Origin: Phymatolithon calcareum | Taxonomy: Eukaryota; Rhodophyta; Florideophyceae; Hapalidiales | Length of the DNA: 64,000 nt | Assembly (NCBI GenBank): GCA_977006965.1 | Contig: OZ345373.1 | Location: 1,116,001 to 1,180,000 of the forward strand | Direction of reading: 5' to 3' | Shown here: positions 1-10,898 of the stretch, in pieces | Position numbering within the stretch: position 1 is the stretch's first letter | Layout of the letters: every line of letters starts with the position of its first letter | Notes under the pieces: generated by a model | What the model was told of the DNA's origin: nothing | The model's database searches: none | The model's input: only the letters and a program-made list of their open reading frames with translations | Program-made: the position numbers and the translations under genes

Positions 1-970
1 GGAGGCGCTGAAGTGGGACATGAGAGAAATCAGTTTTCTCAAAGCGCTTGGCGCTGCGTTTTTGATGCATATCGTAACGCTTTTCCCGAGCGCCCACGAA
101 GCTGTGATGTCAGAATTGGTGATTCAATTCTATCTAATTGCGGAAACGGGAAAGGCAGAAGATTATTGCAAAAGGGAGATGTTGTGCAGTCTTTATGTAT
201 TCGGGCAACAGACCTGTCATTCCATTTTCCTCTCGTTCAGCTCGCAGCCGCGTTTTCTCATGCCTCAACTACTTATGAAGGGACGGGTACCCGGTTCTGG
301 TGCATTTCTTCTTTGATCAGTATTGAAAGAAGCCCGGGAGTGAATGAGTTCTTTGCCGCGGTCCTTCCCTGCCTTGAGCAATCTAGAAATCCTGCTCTTG
401 CAATTGCAGACAGTGCACCGCGAAAATATACTGTTGTCTCACGCATGCGCTCCGGGCAAGATATTCCCTTCTCATTCTTACTTATTTCGTCGTCCATGCG
501 TCCTGTTGCTACCATACACCACTGTACTCCTGCGATTTGCCGTATACTTCCTCGAAGAGGATTGCTTGACCATAGCGAAGGTTTTTGTCCTCTAAAAGGT
601 GAGAGTTTTTACATAAAGGCACGGAGACAGGGGTATCCTCCTCGTCGAGGTTGACTTACCGTCCAATGCATTTACGTTATATTTTGTGCTGCTCCATTGT
701 CTATTACCCTTTTCAAAGAACACCCTTCGTCGGAGCAGCAAGCGCAGAAACGGCACAGAGGTATGGAAATATTCTCAGATCTGCCCACCTCAATCCTGTC
801 ATTAACTACTTTTTGAGATCATATACTGCGTGCGGACCACCCATGATGGGCAGACCGCCTCTGCAAGACAATTACCGTCGGTAACCCTCATGGATCGATA
901 CCCTTTGCCATGTCTCGGTGACGCATCCCGTGGATGACATTCGGGCGTCGGTCGCCATCGCCAAAGACTG

Positions 971-1100
971 TCTTGGAGCCGCAACCAGTGGCAGTCGAGA
1001 AGTAGCGTCGCGCGAAGGATTCTAGCCCCGAGCCAAGTCCCTCGACACAGTCTCGAGCCGCAACCAGCGGCAGTCTAGAAGCGGCCACGCGCTAAGGCGT
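971..1100. repeat. Degenerate tandem repeat, period about 80 bases
   Basis: The segment starting at 971 and the one starting at 1051 match closely (both carry GAGCCGCAACCAG followed by GGCAGTC and AGAAG). Weaker related segments follow up to about 1180. This is a short decayed tandem array. Confidence 0.55.
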
Positions 1101-2472
1101 TCCCGCTCCAACTGAAGTCGCCCGACATCGCCTGTGCGCCACAGCCGGTGGCTGCCTGGAAGAAACTTTAGGCGAGCGACAACCGGACCAAAGATGTTTT
1201 CGGGATGCTTCCCGTGCGAGCCTCTCACCGGGTTTCGCCACGCGGCGCTACGCTGCGACAGGCCGCGATTCTGTGCGTCAGATTCACGGGCGCGCAAACC
1301 CGTCGGCGGTTGAAAACATGGCGCTACGCGGCGCAGGGTCGAAATCTTGCGCGGCAGTCTCACTGGCGGGCGCAGTCGCCAGAAACTGCTTCAGAGTTGG
1401 AACCTCGCCGACCGAAGTCCCTTTATCATGCCGGACGTCGAAGAAACCTTCCACGTGTTGCTGATTGTGAAAGGCTCGTTGCGAAAACCGATTCCGCATG
1501 GCGTGCATATCTCCCACGTTGTGATTTTGGAAGGGCTGTGCTTCAAACTTTTGGTCTACTGTCATGTATGGCACCTGTCCTTGAAAGCCCTAAAACACGG
1601 GCGCACCAGGTACGGGAAGAGACGAATGCTGAACTGGACGTCCTGACATTGGGTGGGCTATGTGCTGGTGCCCGCATTGTACATGGGGCTAACGGAAAGC
1701 CTGGTGAGGGATCTCATCGGGGGCTGGTGCATGCGATATGTTACGTGGTGAGTTCTCGAGCGAAGTAGTCGTGGTTTCTCCGGCGATCTTTCCTTAATGA
1801 GAGCCATTGCTCTCTCGTCAAAAAGGCTATGGTCCTGTTATTCTCACCTCCCTGGGGTTTTCCTGCTTCCACATGTCACGCGGAGGCACGCATTTCGGAA
1901 CGTGCCTGAACCGAGACGTGAAACGCGCGTTTGGAAGCGAACAGCGTAAGGAGCTCTTTGGTACACCGGCTCTCCGTTTCCCAGAAGAACTCGGGGGACA
2001 TCTGACTTCTCTGCGGAAGGTTGACATGAGCGCTTTTAGAGTTGGCGGCCCGGGTTTTCAGTTGACCACCCATCCCCTGTTCATAGTCTTTTCTAGTAGT
2101 AGCCAAGCATATCGCCCGGCTACAACTACGGCAATCCGGTTCTACTTCAAGCAGTGCTTTTCTGGGAGGAGGCTCTTAAGAGTGCAGACGGTGTCCTGCA
2201 ACGCTCGTAAGGAGAGGCGCGACACATCTCGCCGTCGCTGGTTGAACAAGCTTGAACCGTTGATGAATTGACGAAGAACAAAGAAAAGCATCCGACAGCT
2301 TGTGGCACAGAGGATGTTTGCAAAACGGAAGAGAAACCTTTACCTACGTCTGAGTTTTAAAATTTTCTGGTGGTATGGAAACTGAGGATGAGAATGACCT
2401 GTGCATAAAAGTAACAAGGATAGAACAATTCTATCAATAACTGAATCACCTGTGACAGAAAAATCGAATACT

Positions 2473-2546
2473 CGTGATAGGATCACTGGTATCAAAACCT
2501 ATGATACGAAAAATCGTATCGCATTGATACTGTTTTTCCTATCACG
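2473..2546. repeat. Nested three-tier inverted repeat upstream of the S1-domain gene
   Basis: Three inverted pairs are stacked around almost the same centre. CGTGATAGG (2473-2481) pairs with CCTATCACG (2538-2546). GTATCAA (2489-2495) pairs with TTGATAC (2524-2530). GATACGA (2503-2509) pairs with TCGTATC (2514-2520). The structure ends 60 bases before the ATG at 2607, so it could sit in the promoter or 5' UTR. A role as cruciform, RNA hairpin or factor site is open. Confidence 0.6.
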
Positions 2547-2606
2547 GAAAAATCCTGCTCCTCCAGTGGCGCTCACGTCCAGGAAAGATATGCGCAGTTG
2601 AGGCAG

Positions 2607-3158
2607 ATGTCGCTCTTATTCCTCGGCACAGGAATGACGACACCAGCCGTTCCGCACCGTCGCGCGGCAGATACCATGAATCGCGGAAGAATCGTCCCAC
2701 CACGTGCCAGTTTGTCGGCCGGTGATGTTGTACGCGGAAGAGTTGCGCGGCTCGCAAAATATGGCGCGTTTGTCGAACTTCCGGGAGGTGTTCAAGGACT
2801 TGTGCATATTTCCGAGATCGCAAACGGGTTCGTGCATAACATTTCGGAATTTGTCACGCCCGGTGATGAGGTTGACGTTCGAATTCTCTCGATTGACAAA
2901 CCGGGCAGATACTCCCTCTCCATTAAACAATGTCAAAAGGCTGTGTCTGGATACGAGCGAATGCTTCAACTTGGTGGAGATTTCGGAGATCCATGGAACA
3001 GTGACGGTAAGACGGTGTGGGCGGACCTGGGCGACCGACCCGATCCAGGCCCTGAATTTTGGGAATCAGATCCGCGCAACTTCCGACCGTTCGCGGACGC
3101 AGAATCGGAGCCACTCCGTAAGCAGATCGAAAACCCGCAAGAGAATCCGAATGTTTAG
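2607..3158 (+). CDS. S1 RNA-binding domain protein, small
   Basis: This is a 183-residue protein with one S1 (OB-fold) domain at about residues 35-110. The domain shows the expected GDVVRGRV strand, KYGAFVEL and GLVHISEI motifs, and a closing SLSIKQC-type strand. S1 domains bind RNA and occur in ribosomal protein S1, PNPase and small translation or RNA-decay accessory factors. The remaining 70 residues are acidic and proline-rich with no recognised fold. The first ATG of the frame is 2607; ATGs at 2634 and 2676 are alternatives, and the basic N-terminus would suit an organelle transit peptide. The substrate is unknown. It could be a plastid or mitochondrial RNA-binding protein. Confidence 0.75.
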   Translation: MSLLFLGTGMTTPAVPHRRAADTMNRGRIVPPRASLSAGDVVRGRVARLAKYGAFVELPGGVQGLVHISEIANGFVHNISEFVTPGDEVDVRILSIDKPGRYSLSIKQCQKAVSGYERMLQLGGDFGDPWNSDGKTVWADLGDRPDPGPEFWESDPRNFRPFADAESEPLRKQIENPQENPNV

Positions 3159-4044
3159 GCCATTTCCTAGAAATGACAGAAAATGAACAGAAGAATGGAA
3201 GGGGAAAGAGGAAGTGAAGGTGAGTTTGCGCTTACCGTCGTCTTGCTCTGCAAACTGCATGGCATGCAGCAGTCCTTCCTGCAGGCTGGATTACCTGCCA
3301 TCTGACCTTGTCATTTACTAGACTGGACTTTAGAAGCATAACGTGCGCTAACGCAAATGATTGTGTACAGTTCTTCCAACTTGTTGCGCCTTTTTCGACA
3401 GTTTGTAATTTCATTACAATCAGACTGTTTTGTCGTCCGGACGTTAAAGTTTGAAAAGACCATACACTACGAGAGTGCGTTGCTCAGGATGCTGTTTGAA
3501 TCAAGCTCGATCACCTGGCATCTGACCTTGTTATATACGAGACCGGACTTTAGAAACTAACGTAATCTGCCGTGCCTGATGAATGCGTACAGTGCTTCAA
3601 ACTTGTTGTGGCTTTTTCTACTTTTCGTAACTTCATAACGATCAAACTGGCTTGTCCTGCGGCCGTTAAAGCTTGAAAACGCCCTTCATTGCAAGAGTGC
3701 GTTGCCCAGGCTGTAATTTGAAGGGCAATGTTGTGATTCCGCGAGATTTGGTAATGTCCCGGGCTTCCATTTGAATTCCAAAATTGAACTACATCATTGA
3801 AGGGAAGGCATCCCAGACTGCCATGCACGAAATATGACCTTATATTTTCTGCCAATGCTCGTTTTCCTGCTTTTATGCTGATATTTTTTGATCCGAGGAC
3901 CAACTCCTGTATTCCCCGTCAGCCCGGTCGTCGTGCCGGGCGGTGCTGGCTGAGCCACAAATAGCACGTGCACCATCAACACATAAAGGCAAACATGCGC
4001 GCTAACTTTCGGCGTGATGGAAAGTATCTTCACTCCTCTCCGTC
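3159..4044. other. Intergenic between S1-domain gene and first carotenoid oxygenase
   Basis: The interval is dominated by a diverged direct duplication (3291-3723). The final 300 bases before the ATG at 4045 show no recognised element. A TGA at 4015-4017 in the frame of the downstream gene limits how far that gene could be extended upstream without an intron. Confidence 0.5.
3291..3723. repeat. Diverged direct duplication, unit about 220 bases
   Basis: Copy 1 is about 3291-3503 and copy 2 about 3511-3723. Both share CATCTGACCTTGT, GACTTTAGAA, CAACTTGTTG, the CGTTAAAG/TTGAAAA region and GAGTGCGTTGC. Divergence is substantial, with scattered substitutions and short indels, so the duplication is old. 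The minus-strand reading of the two copies is also partly alike, but I see no known protein. Confidence 0.75.
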
Positions 4045-5751
4045 ATGTGCGCCTTCGCCGTTTCAGCTGCGCAAGTCGGCGAACTTCTCAAAACCGCCCT
4101 GCAAAATCCGGCAACTGTGCCCAAATGCGCCACGCGAGTGACTCGCGAAGTAATTACGCGCACCCTGGACGGCGTAATTGTGTTGGTTGCACTTGCCACC
4201 AAGAAGCATCCGAAGCACAGTCGTTACCTAAAGGGCGTATGGGCACCCCAACCAGCGGAGAAGACAGTGGCCCGCGCACACGTCACCGGTGTGATACCGC
4301 GCGACCTACATGGGATGTTCCTGACCATTTGTCCGAACCCTGAATTTCTTCCAGCAGGAGGCTACCATCTTTTTGACGGCGACGGAGCACTCATCGCTGT
4401 GCGCATGCGCGCGGATGGCAGTGCATCCTTTGCGTTTCATCATCTTCTTACGGAAAAGCGACTGGCCGAACGGCGCATGGGTCACTCTAGAGCGCCGTCC
4501 CTGGGCATTATGTCGGGTCGATCTGGGCTTCTACTAATACTTCTCATGAAACTTCGCCATTTCATGATGTGCGAGAAATACTCCATCAGTCCTGCGAACA
4601 CCAACATTGCACAACATGCAGGTCGAGTGCTCGCACTCTGGGAGGGTGATATTCCGTACGAACTGCGACTCAGTGAAGACGGTGTAGCGCTGGAGTGTTG
4701 GCGACGCATGTCTATTGAAAGCATGTACAGGGGACCTTTTTCGGCACACCCTTTGGTCCATCCAAGTACAGGCAAAGTGTACGCGGTTTCTTATGTGCCC
4801 GAAGGAAAGCATCATGATGCTATTGTTGTCGTTCTGGACGAGAAGTTGAATTTTGAGAGAACGATTCCACTCTGTCTTGGTCGAAAACCTTTGATTCATG
4901 ATGCGGCTATCACAAAGAAGTATCTTGTCGTGTTCGACTTCCCGCTTCTCATCGAGCCGATGGCATTGCTGATGAATGGAAAAGCGTTGTCATTTAATCC
5001 TGAAAGCAAATCCAGATTTGGGCTTATGCCCGTTGACAGTGTCGATGAAAGTGAGGTTACCTGGTTCGAGACTGATTCCTGTGTGAGCTTCCACACGGTG
5101 TGTGCCTGGGATACAGAGTCGGGAATGGTTTTGTATCTGTGCCAAATGGACGACTTTGACATCGACAATCCATTCGACACGTACTCCAAACTGGTGCGGT
5201 ACGAGTTCAATTGCGTCAAGAAAACACTTACGGTTGCTGAGGAGCATGTCGATCTGTCGGAGCACGTGAGCCGAAAGTACGGTTTCGAATTCCCGTTTGT
5301 GAGCAAACAAACTGCTGGTGGCCCAGTGCAGTATGCTTACTTGTCGGTCTTCCTCGATGGCGAAAGCGGTATCAATGTAGGACTCGTGAAATACAATCTG
5401 AACACTAGTGAGGTGGAGGATTTTTTGCGATACCGGACAGACGGAATTCCTTCACAGGGTATGGGAGAAGCTGTCTTTGTACCAAAGCAAAATACGGATA
5501 TCGTCCACCAGGTTTTGGACGGCTTGGGGGTGTCTGGAAGGAAAAACGAGGATGACGGTTACGTTTGTGTATTTGTCCGAGATGCGCTAGGCAATGTGCG
5601 GTTGCATGTATATGACGCACAAACAATGGATGAAGAACCGCTATGTGCTGTTGATGCGCCACCTGGGTTTCACATTCCGAACGGCTTTCACTCCGAATTC
5701 GTGACGGAATATACTCTAAATGCCCTGAAAGACTTGAACAAAAAATCGTAA
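4045..5751 (+). CDS. Carotenoid cleavage dioxygenase (RPE65/CCD family), copy 1
   Basis: This 568-residue intronless protein belongs to the non-haem iron carotenoid oxygenase family, which cleaves a double bond of a carotenoid or apocarotenoid with O2. The four iron-ligand histidines are visible: His235 (SAHP), His285 (IHDAAIT), His350 (FHTVCAWD) and His549 (GFHSEF). The N-terminal CPNPEF...YHLFDGDG signature is also present. Length is normal for the family. The ATG is the first after an in-frame stop. Residues 30-50 are hydrophobic and could associate with membranes. A close paralogue lies 1.8 kb downstream in opposite orientation, colinear along its whole length. Cleavage position and substrate cannot be read from sequence. 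Confidence 0.9.
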   Translation: MCAFAVSAAQVGELLKTALQNPATVPKCATRVTREVITRTLDGVIVLVALATKKHPKHSRYLKGVWAPQPAEKTVARAHVTGVIPRDLHGMFLTICPNPEFLPAGGYHLFDGDGALIAVRMRADGSASFAFHHLLTEKRLAERRMGHSRAPSLGIMSGRSGLLLILLMKLRHFMMCEKYSISPANTNIAQHAGRVLALWEGDIPYELRLSEDGVALECWRRMSIESMYRGPFSAHPLVHPSTGKVYAVSYVPEGKHHDAIVVVLDEKLNFERTIPLCLGRKPLIHDAAITKKYLVVFDFPLLIEPMALLMNGKALSFNPESKSRFGLMPVDSVDESEVTWFETDSCVSFHTVCAWDTESGMVLYLCQMDDFDIDNPFDTYSKLVRYEFNCVKKTLTVAEEHVDLSEHVSRKYGFEFPFVSKQTAGGPVQYAYLSVFLDGESGINVGLVKYNLNTSEVEDFLRYRTDGIPSQGMGEAVFVPKQNTDIVHQVLDGLGVSGRKNEDDGYVCVFVRDALGNVRLHVYDAQTMDEEPLCAVDAPPGFHIPNGFHSEFVTEYTLNALKDLNKKS

Positions 5752-5769
5752 ATGAAAGAGGTTAACGAC

Positions 5770-6392
5770 GTATGATACTTCCCCATCGTAGATTTTGATT
5801 TTGATTTTTTTGAGCTTGGGAATCCGAGACGTTCATTGGATGCTTCCTGTTATGGTAGTACATAATTGGCTAAACGAGAGCAATATTTTACAAAACGCCT
5901 TCCAAAAACGCACGCGCATGCACGTGCGTTTTTCCTCGGCGTTTTGTACATGCGCGTTTTGAAAACTAAATTTGTACTGTGCAGAAAGCTAAGAAGAAAG
6001 GAACGAAAATGAGGACAATAGAGCACTTTTCGTAATTCCGATCTTGGAAAAGAATCGCCGACAAAGATGGTCGATTATCTCCAAAAAGACTAGATGAATA
6101 TCTTATTGCCTCTGTCAAAAGTTTTGAATGGTTGTAGGCTACCATAGGAACATCGCGAATTTGGTAAAGTCCAGGGTCTAGGTGGCAAAAAGTCCGCGCT
6201 GCAAGACCAAAAGTTTTTTGAAATCGGCCAAGAAGCAGGCGAAAAATATAGTAAAAGGCAGGTTGCGCACATATCTGAATCTTTCTATTGTGTACACACA
6301 TTTTCTTGACTGGATACAGTCCCGTCAGAGCAAACGACATAATTGAAATTTTCATCCAGTTCATGAGCATTGTTTCGGCCAGTGTGGCGTTA
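5770..6392 (-). mobile_element. Truncated copy of a TIR element (copy A)
   Basis: On the minus strand this segment matches 55760-56576 over most of its length. Shared landmarks are the CACTGGCCGAAACAATGCTCAT block, the TGTATCCAGT region, AAATTTGGTAAA, the ATTGCCTC / GACAAAAGTTT area and the TATGGTAGTACATAATTGGCTA stretch. One end keeps TACTTCCCCATC (5776-5787), close to the terminal repeat of copy B. The other end diverges near 6392 and appears truncated. It lies between the two carotenoid oxygenase genes and is probably a non-autonomous DNA transposon relic. Confidence 0.7.
5890..5947. repeat. GC-rich inverted repeat
   Basis: ACAAAACGCC (5890-5899) and AAAAACGCAC (5904-5913) pair with GTGCGTTTTT (5924-5933) and GGCGTTTTGT (5938-5947) around a 10-base centre. 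The structure is a near-perfect hairpin inside copy A of the transposon-like repeat. I see no counterpart in copy B, so it may be a later insertion. Confidence 0.7.
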
Positions 6393-7533
6393 AAGCACCA
6401 CACTGTTCCAGGACAATATTGGTTGAATCGTGCCGAGTCTGGTTGAGAATCTCTAGTACTGTAGATCCTACTGTACCAAGAAATCAGTTATGCGAAGAAG
6501 AAACTAAAATGACCGAAAACCCTTCGACGTACCCACCAGATACTGTGATTTTTTACAGCAAGGAGCAAAGCATACAAACAGTCAAGAAAGTAACCTTGCT
6601 ATGAAAATTGCCGCCTGTGCTTGCTGTAGCCCTTCCCTCCACATTCCACGAGTTGAGGAAATCTGCCTACTGCAGGGTATCTCCATCTCTTTCCCGTTAC
6701 GCGAAGAGCAGCTTTACAGATGGCCGACAGTCGCCATCAGGTCTTTGACTGTGAAACGGTAGAGATGCAACACTGTATGCATGCTGACAAAGTATGCTAA
6801 CAGGCAGGTTAGTCGCACAACGGACAATTGCTGACAATTCATGATTATCGGAGACACCTACCGACACTTAACCATAACGGACACTCACCAGCACTTAGCG
6901 AACACACCGTTCAATAGCCTTAGCATAGTACATAAGACCAGAGACATCCCTACAGAGATAGCTAGCCAAGTCAAGTTTATCGTGTCAATACACTTAACGA
7001 TTCATCGATTTAGGTCTTTCATCTGGGCTCTGAACCCAGAGATTAACCAAACAGGACTATTCTGGGTGCGCCCCAGAATATCTCCCACTCGCAATCTCCT
7101 CTTTTTTCATTCATTCATTTTGCCTTTTCCCCTAATAGGGCTAGAAGCGATTCGAGGGTCTAAGTTTCTTCCATTCTATGCTATCGTCAGCCAATTCGAC
7201 TGCGGCTTTCACGTCTCTTCCAGGTACGTCACCAAAGAATGATTTTGGCGTTGGCCTGACGCATATCTCCTTGTTTCCACATCACACGTCGTGCGCGTCG
7301 TGGTTTCCGGATACAAGAGTTGCGAGAGCCCCTATCATCATCACAGCTCGTTGTAGCCACGGATACCAATTTCATTGACGACCTGCCACTCTTTCGAGGA
7401 TGATTTTAATCCAATTTTATTTTACAAACCCCTATCTGTAGCGTATTCTTGAACTACTGAGAGCACCCCAAACCCTTCTTCTCTTCAGTAGTTCTACGCC
7501 ATTCGATTTTAAACCTTTCTCAACGCACACACG
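6393..7533. other. Intergenic between the two carotenoid oxygenases
   Basis: Apart from the repeat fragment at 7107-7262 I see no gene here. It is the shared 3' side of two convergent genes, so 3' UTRs are expected at its ends. Confidence 0.5.
7107..7262 (-). repeat. Dispersed repeat fragment, coding-like (copy 1)
   Basis: This matches 53236-53394. On the minus strand both copies can be read as VRPxPxSxFGDxPxxDVxxAV followed later by KKLRPS. That conservation at the protein level points to a decayed mobile-element reading frame. The second copy continues into a LINE endonuclease-like N-terminus, so a non-LTR retrotransposon source is likely. Confidence 0.5.
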
Positions 7534-9279
7534 TTATGAAGAATCGCTGAGTACAGTCAGAACATCTTCCGTAACAAACTCCGAGTGAAAGCCATTCGGA
7601 ATATGATATCCAGGCGGCGCATGAACAACGCATAATGGTTCTGCATTCATCGTTCGCGCGTCATACACGTGCAAGCGCGCATTGTTCTGCGCATCTCGAA
7701 CGAAGATAAGAATATAGCCGTCATCCTCGGCCTCCTGATTTTCTTTCGGGACAAATGCCGCTTCACCAATACCTGGCGAAATTTGTCCGTCAATTCGGTG
7801 TCGAAGGAAAGCCTCCACAGTTCTAGTGCTCAGGTTGTACTTCACAAGACCCGCATTGTATCCATCTCCACCGTCGAGATAAACTGTCATGTATGCAAAT
7901 TGAGCCGGACCCCCTGCAGTTTGCTTGTTCACAAACGGCAGATCAAAGCCATACCCGTTAAGAAGCCCAGACAGTTCTACAGGTTCTTCGGTAACTTTGC
8001 AAGTTTTTTTGACTGCATCAATATCGTATCGCACAAGTTTGTCCAATGAAGCATAGTCGAATGGTTGCTGAATGTCAAAGTTATCCATCTGACACAAGTA
8101 TAGTACAATTCCCGACTCCGTATCCCATGCAGACAGGACGTGAAAACAGAAACAAGGGTCACTCTCGAACCAGGTGATTTCGCTTTCATCGGTGCTGTTC
8201 ACGGGCATGAGGCCAATTCTAGACCTTTGTTCAGGATGGAAAGAGAACACTTTTCCATTTCTTTGCATCAACTCCTTGGGCTCAAAAAGAAACGGAAAGT
8301 CAAGGATGACAACATACTTCTTCGTAATGGCCGCGTCGTGGATCATTGGCTTTCTACCCAAGTGTATGGGAATGCTTCGTTCAAACTTCATCTCCTTGTC
8401 CAGAACAACGACAACAGCATCATGTTTCTCCTCCAGTGTATACGACACAGCGTACAATTTTCCTGAAGTTGGATGCACAACAGGGTGTGCAGAGAACGGT
8501 CCACTGTACTGATCGTCAATGGCAATCTGTTGTCCACATTCAAAAGTAGTACCATCTGCGCTGAGACGGAGTTCGTACGGAATGGCACCCTCCCAGAGCG
8601 CGAACACTCGACCGGCGTGCTGCTCAATGTTTGTGTTCGCTGTACTCGGTGAATACTTGTCGGGCTCCATAAACCTACGCAGACCCCCAAGAAGGACGAG
8701 CAAGAATCCAGAACGGCCAGAAAGGGCAGCGAAAGATAGCACTCGTGAATAACCAATGCGACGTTCGGCCATCACCTTTTGCGTAAGAAGCCGGTGAAAA
8801 GAGAAAGAAGCTCTGCCATCTGGGTGAATTCGCACCGCAACAAGCGACCCGTCCCCGTCGAACGGATGGTAGCCACCAGTCGGAAGAAATTCAGGATTCG
8901 GACAAATGGTCAAGAACATCCCACGCAGATCGCTTGGTACCGCACCGGTGACCTGTGCAGAGTATACCGTCATCTTCGATGGCTGCCGTGCCCAGTTGCC
9001 CTGGATGGCCAGACTGTGCTTTGGCCGTTTCTTGGTCATGAATGCCACAATAGTGATTACGCCGTCCAAGGCGCGAGTGATCACGGTTCGTACCACTCGC
9101 GTCGCGCACGCGGGTACCATTCCTGGGTTGCGCAAGGCGGAGTTGAGTAGCTTGACAATAGAAATCGCGGGTTGCGCAATGACGCGCGTTGCAGAGCCGG
9201 CACGAGATGAAAGCTTCATTTTGGTGTTTCCACGTCTGCAAGTTTTAGTTTTCGAGATCTGGCTAACTTCCAGCTGCAT
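7534..9279 (-). CDS. Carotenoid cleavage dioxygenase (RPE65/CCD family), copy 2
   Basis: This 581-residue intronless protein is paralogous to the gene at 4045-5751. The alignment runs from about residue 40 to the end with few gaps and clearly more than half of residues identical. The four iron-ligand histidines are His265 (SAHP), His314 (IHDAAIT), His380 (FHVLSAWD) and His565 (GFHSEF), and the CPNPEF...YHPFDGDG signature is intact. The first ATG is at 9279; a second at 9219 would start with SSRAGSATR, which resembles a transit peptide. It lacks about 14 residues found in copy 1 between the VFVPK and DDGY segments. Both copies look functional, so the pair may have divided substrates or expression. 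Confidence 0.9.
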   Translation of the reverse strand: MQLEVSQISKTKTCRRGNTKMKLSSRAGSATRVIAQPAISIVKLLNSALRNPGMVPACATRVVRTVITRALDGVITIVAFMTKKRPKHSLAIQGNWARQPSKMTVYSAQVTGAVPSDLRGMFLTICPNPEFLPTGGYHPFDGDGSLVAVRIHPDGRASFSFHRLLTQKVMAERRIGYSRVLSFAALSGRSGFLLVLLGGLRRFMEPDKYSPSTANTNIEQHAGRVFALWEGAIPYELRLSADGTTFECGQQIAIDDQYSGPFSAHPVVHPTSGKLYAVSYTLEEKHDAVVVVLDKEMKFERSIPIHLGRKPMIHDAAITKKYVVILDFPFLFEPKELMQRNGKVFSFHPEQRSRIGLMPVNSTDESEITWFESDPCFCFHVLSAWDTESGIVLYLCQMDNFDIQQPFDYASLDKLVRYDIDAVKKTCKVTEEPVELSGLLNGYGFDLPFVNKQTAGGPAQFAYMTVYLDGGDGYNAGLVKYNLSTRTVEAFLRHRIDGQISPGIGEAAFVPKENQEAEDDGYILIFVRDAQNNARLHVYDARTMNAEPLCVVHAPPGYHIPNGFHSEFVTEDVLTVLSDSS

Positions 9280-10898
9280 ATAACAAGGTCCGCGTGAAGT
9301 ATGACTTTTAGGTTAGGGAGACGTGAACCGTTTATTTTGCTGTCTAGGGCGATGTTCTTTCATGGCTCATGAGCGTTGATTCTCTGTAGCGTTTCGGCCC
9401 CGGCATTAAGTTTGAATGCCCCATCGCAATATTACGCACCGCGGTCACTGGCGGTCGCTAAACCCTCGTTCTGGTCTTGGGTCGCCAAGGGTCAGTAGAC
9501 TAAAGAGGAATTCATGCTTGTCAAGGCATGCTGCGGGGTTTTCTTTCTTAGTCTATTCCAGCAGACGTCCTCCCAAACTTGCCCTTGATAAATTTTGTTT
9601 ATTCACTCATTTAAGCATTTCTATTGGTCACTCAACGCACAGATCTTTTACGGATTTGTTATGTGATCTTCCAGATGTAGGGTTTTCCACATAATTGAAG
9701 CTGAGTGGCAGCCAGCAGCAAATTCATAAGTGATAATTTCAAGATAAGTACAGAGATATTCAGAGGGATCTGTTGAATGACATTGAGGGTTCTATATCAA
9801 GTGAGCCCAACCTTTCCACAGATTCATAGCTATAGCAACACTCGTGGTCAAAGAGGATAGAGTAGTTTTCGACTAGTCACTTAGACGATATAAAAAGAGT
9901 CTATTCCATATCCATAATTTTTCTAGGGACTTGCATGGTGCAGGATATTAGTACGTCACTGCTGAACATTGCGGAGAGGCACAGACTTTGATCGTGCATG
10001 TGGACCAGTAGTTTTGCACTTTTCGTTGCAGTGTATTGTGTTCTATTGTAGAGTAACAGCAAACTGCCAGGGGATAGTTGCTATGAAGAAGAGGAAGAAT
10101 CAATGGGCGCCGCCATGCGATGAATGCTGTTCGCGTGGTCCTTCTTAGTGCAGAGAAGATGTGCTTGTCGTGTTTCCCTTTTTGTCACCCTTTTCAGTGA
10201 CGCACATTACAACTTCGAGTGGGGGTTCTCGGACATGGACGGTTATTGACCTTTTAGTTTTCTTCGGTAGCAGTCGTGACGCCGCTCAGGTCGGCTTTCA
10301 TCTGCCTTGCTGGTCAGCATTCCGGACCCGCAGCCGTAAAGGCGGGAGGGCAGTCACCAAGCAGCAGCCGAAAGCGAAGGATGCGAAGACCCTTCGCAAG
10401 TTGCTTGGGTTGGAACACGTTTTAGATCGCCAAGGCGGGATCGAAAACCGGTGCGAGCCGACAGAACTGACGCAGTTGCACCAGGAGTAGTGCGAAAAGA
10501 TCTCCGTTGAACATTTATCAAGAGGGTGATTAATGCGGTAGTGCGGCTTCGCCAATGATGGCGAGGACCTCTAAAGCGACTGACTCTCCGGAAGTTGGGA
10601 TTCATTTTGGCTCTACCGAGGCATTAATTTTATTGACCTATTGTGCGTTCATACTCCAGGGTAACCGGCGACTGCGGCCCTTTCTATTTCACTTCACTAG
10701 TCTTCTTCAGTGCGATTCAAGAATACGCTGATGACTCTTGCGACGTCCCAGAGTCTAGTTCAGACCATTTCGTCTTGCTAAGTGTCTCGTTCTGTGTTCC
10801 CTAGCACGAAGATCTGAATCTTTCTCCAACCCCACATTATGATTTACAAACCTTTCCCATCCTCTGTACAATACACAACCATCCCCATCACCCATTTC
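9280..10898. other. Intergenic, no recognised gene
   Basis: This interval holds the 5' side of the second carotenoid oxygenase and the 3' side of the CstF-77 gene. A 109-codon frame at 10161-10490 has a basic middle segment but no recognisable domain, and I do not call it a gene. No structured repeats stand out. Confidence 0.45.

Larger units (their letters stand above)
1..2606. other. Intergenic, no recognised gene
   Basis: Several open frames exist here, the longest about 213 codons near the left edge, but none shows a domain or composition I recognise and they overlap on several frames. The middle part (about 900-1400) is GC-rich and built from degenerate repeats. The last 200 bases hold a nested inverted repeat in front of the S1-domain gene. 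I read the stretch as intergenic or decayed repeat DNA. Confidence 0.5.

Noticed and set aside
13-654. 213-codon frame at the left edge
   Set aside because: No domain, overlapping frames on both strands and low-complexity neighbourhood; most likely chance.
10161-10490. 109-codon frame between the second carotenoid oxygenase and CstF-77
   Set aside because: No recognised motif; lies where 3' and 5' flanks of real genes are expected.
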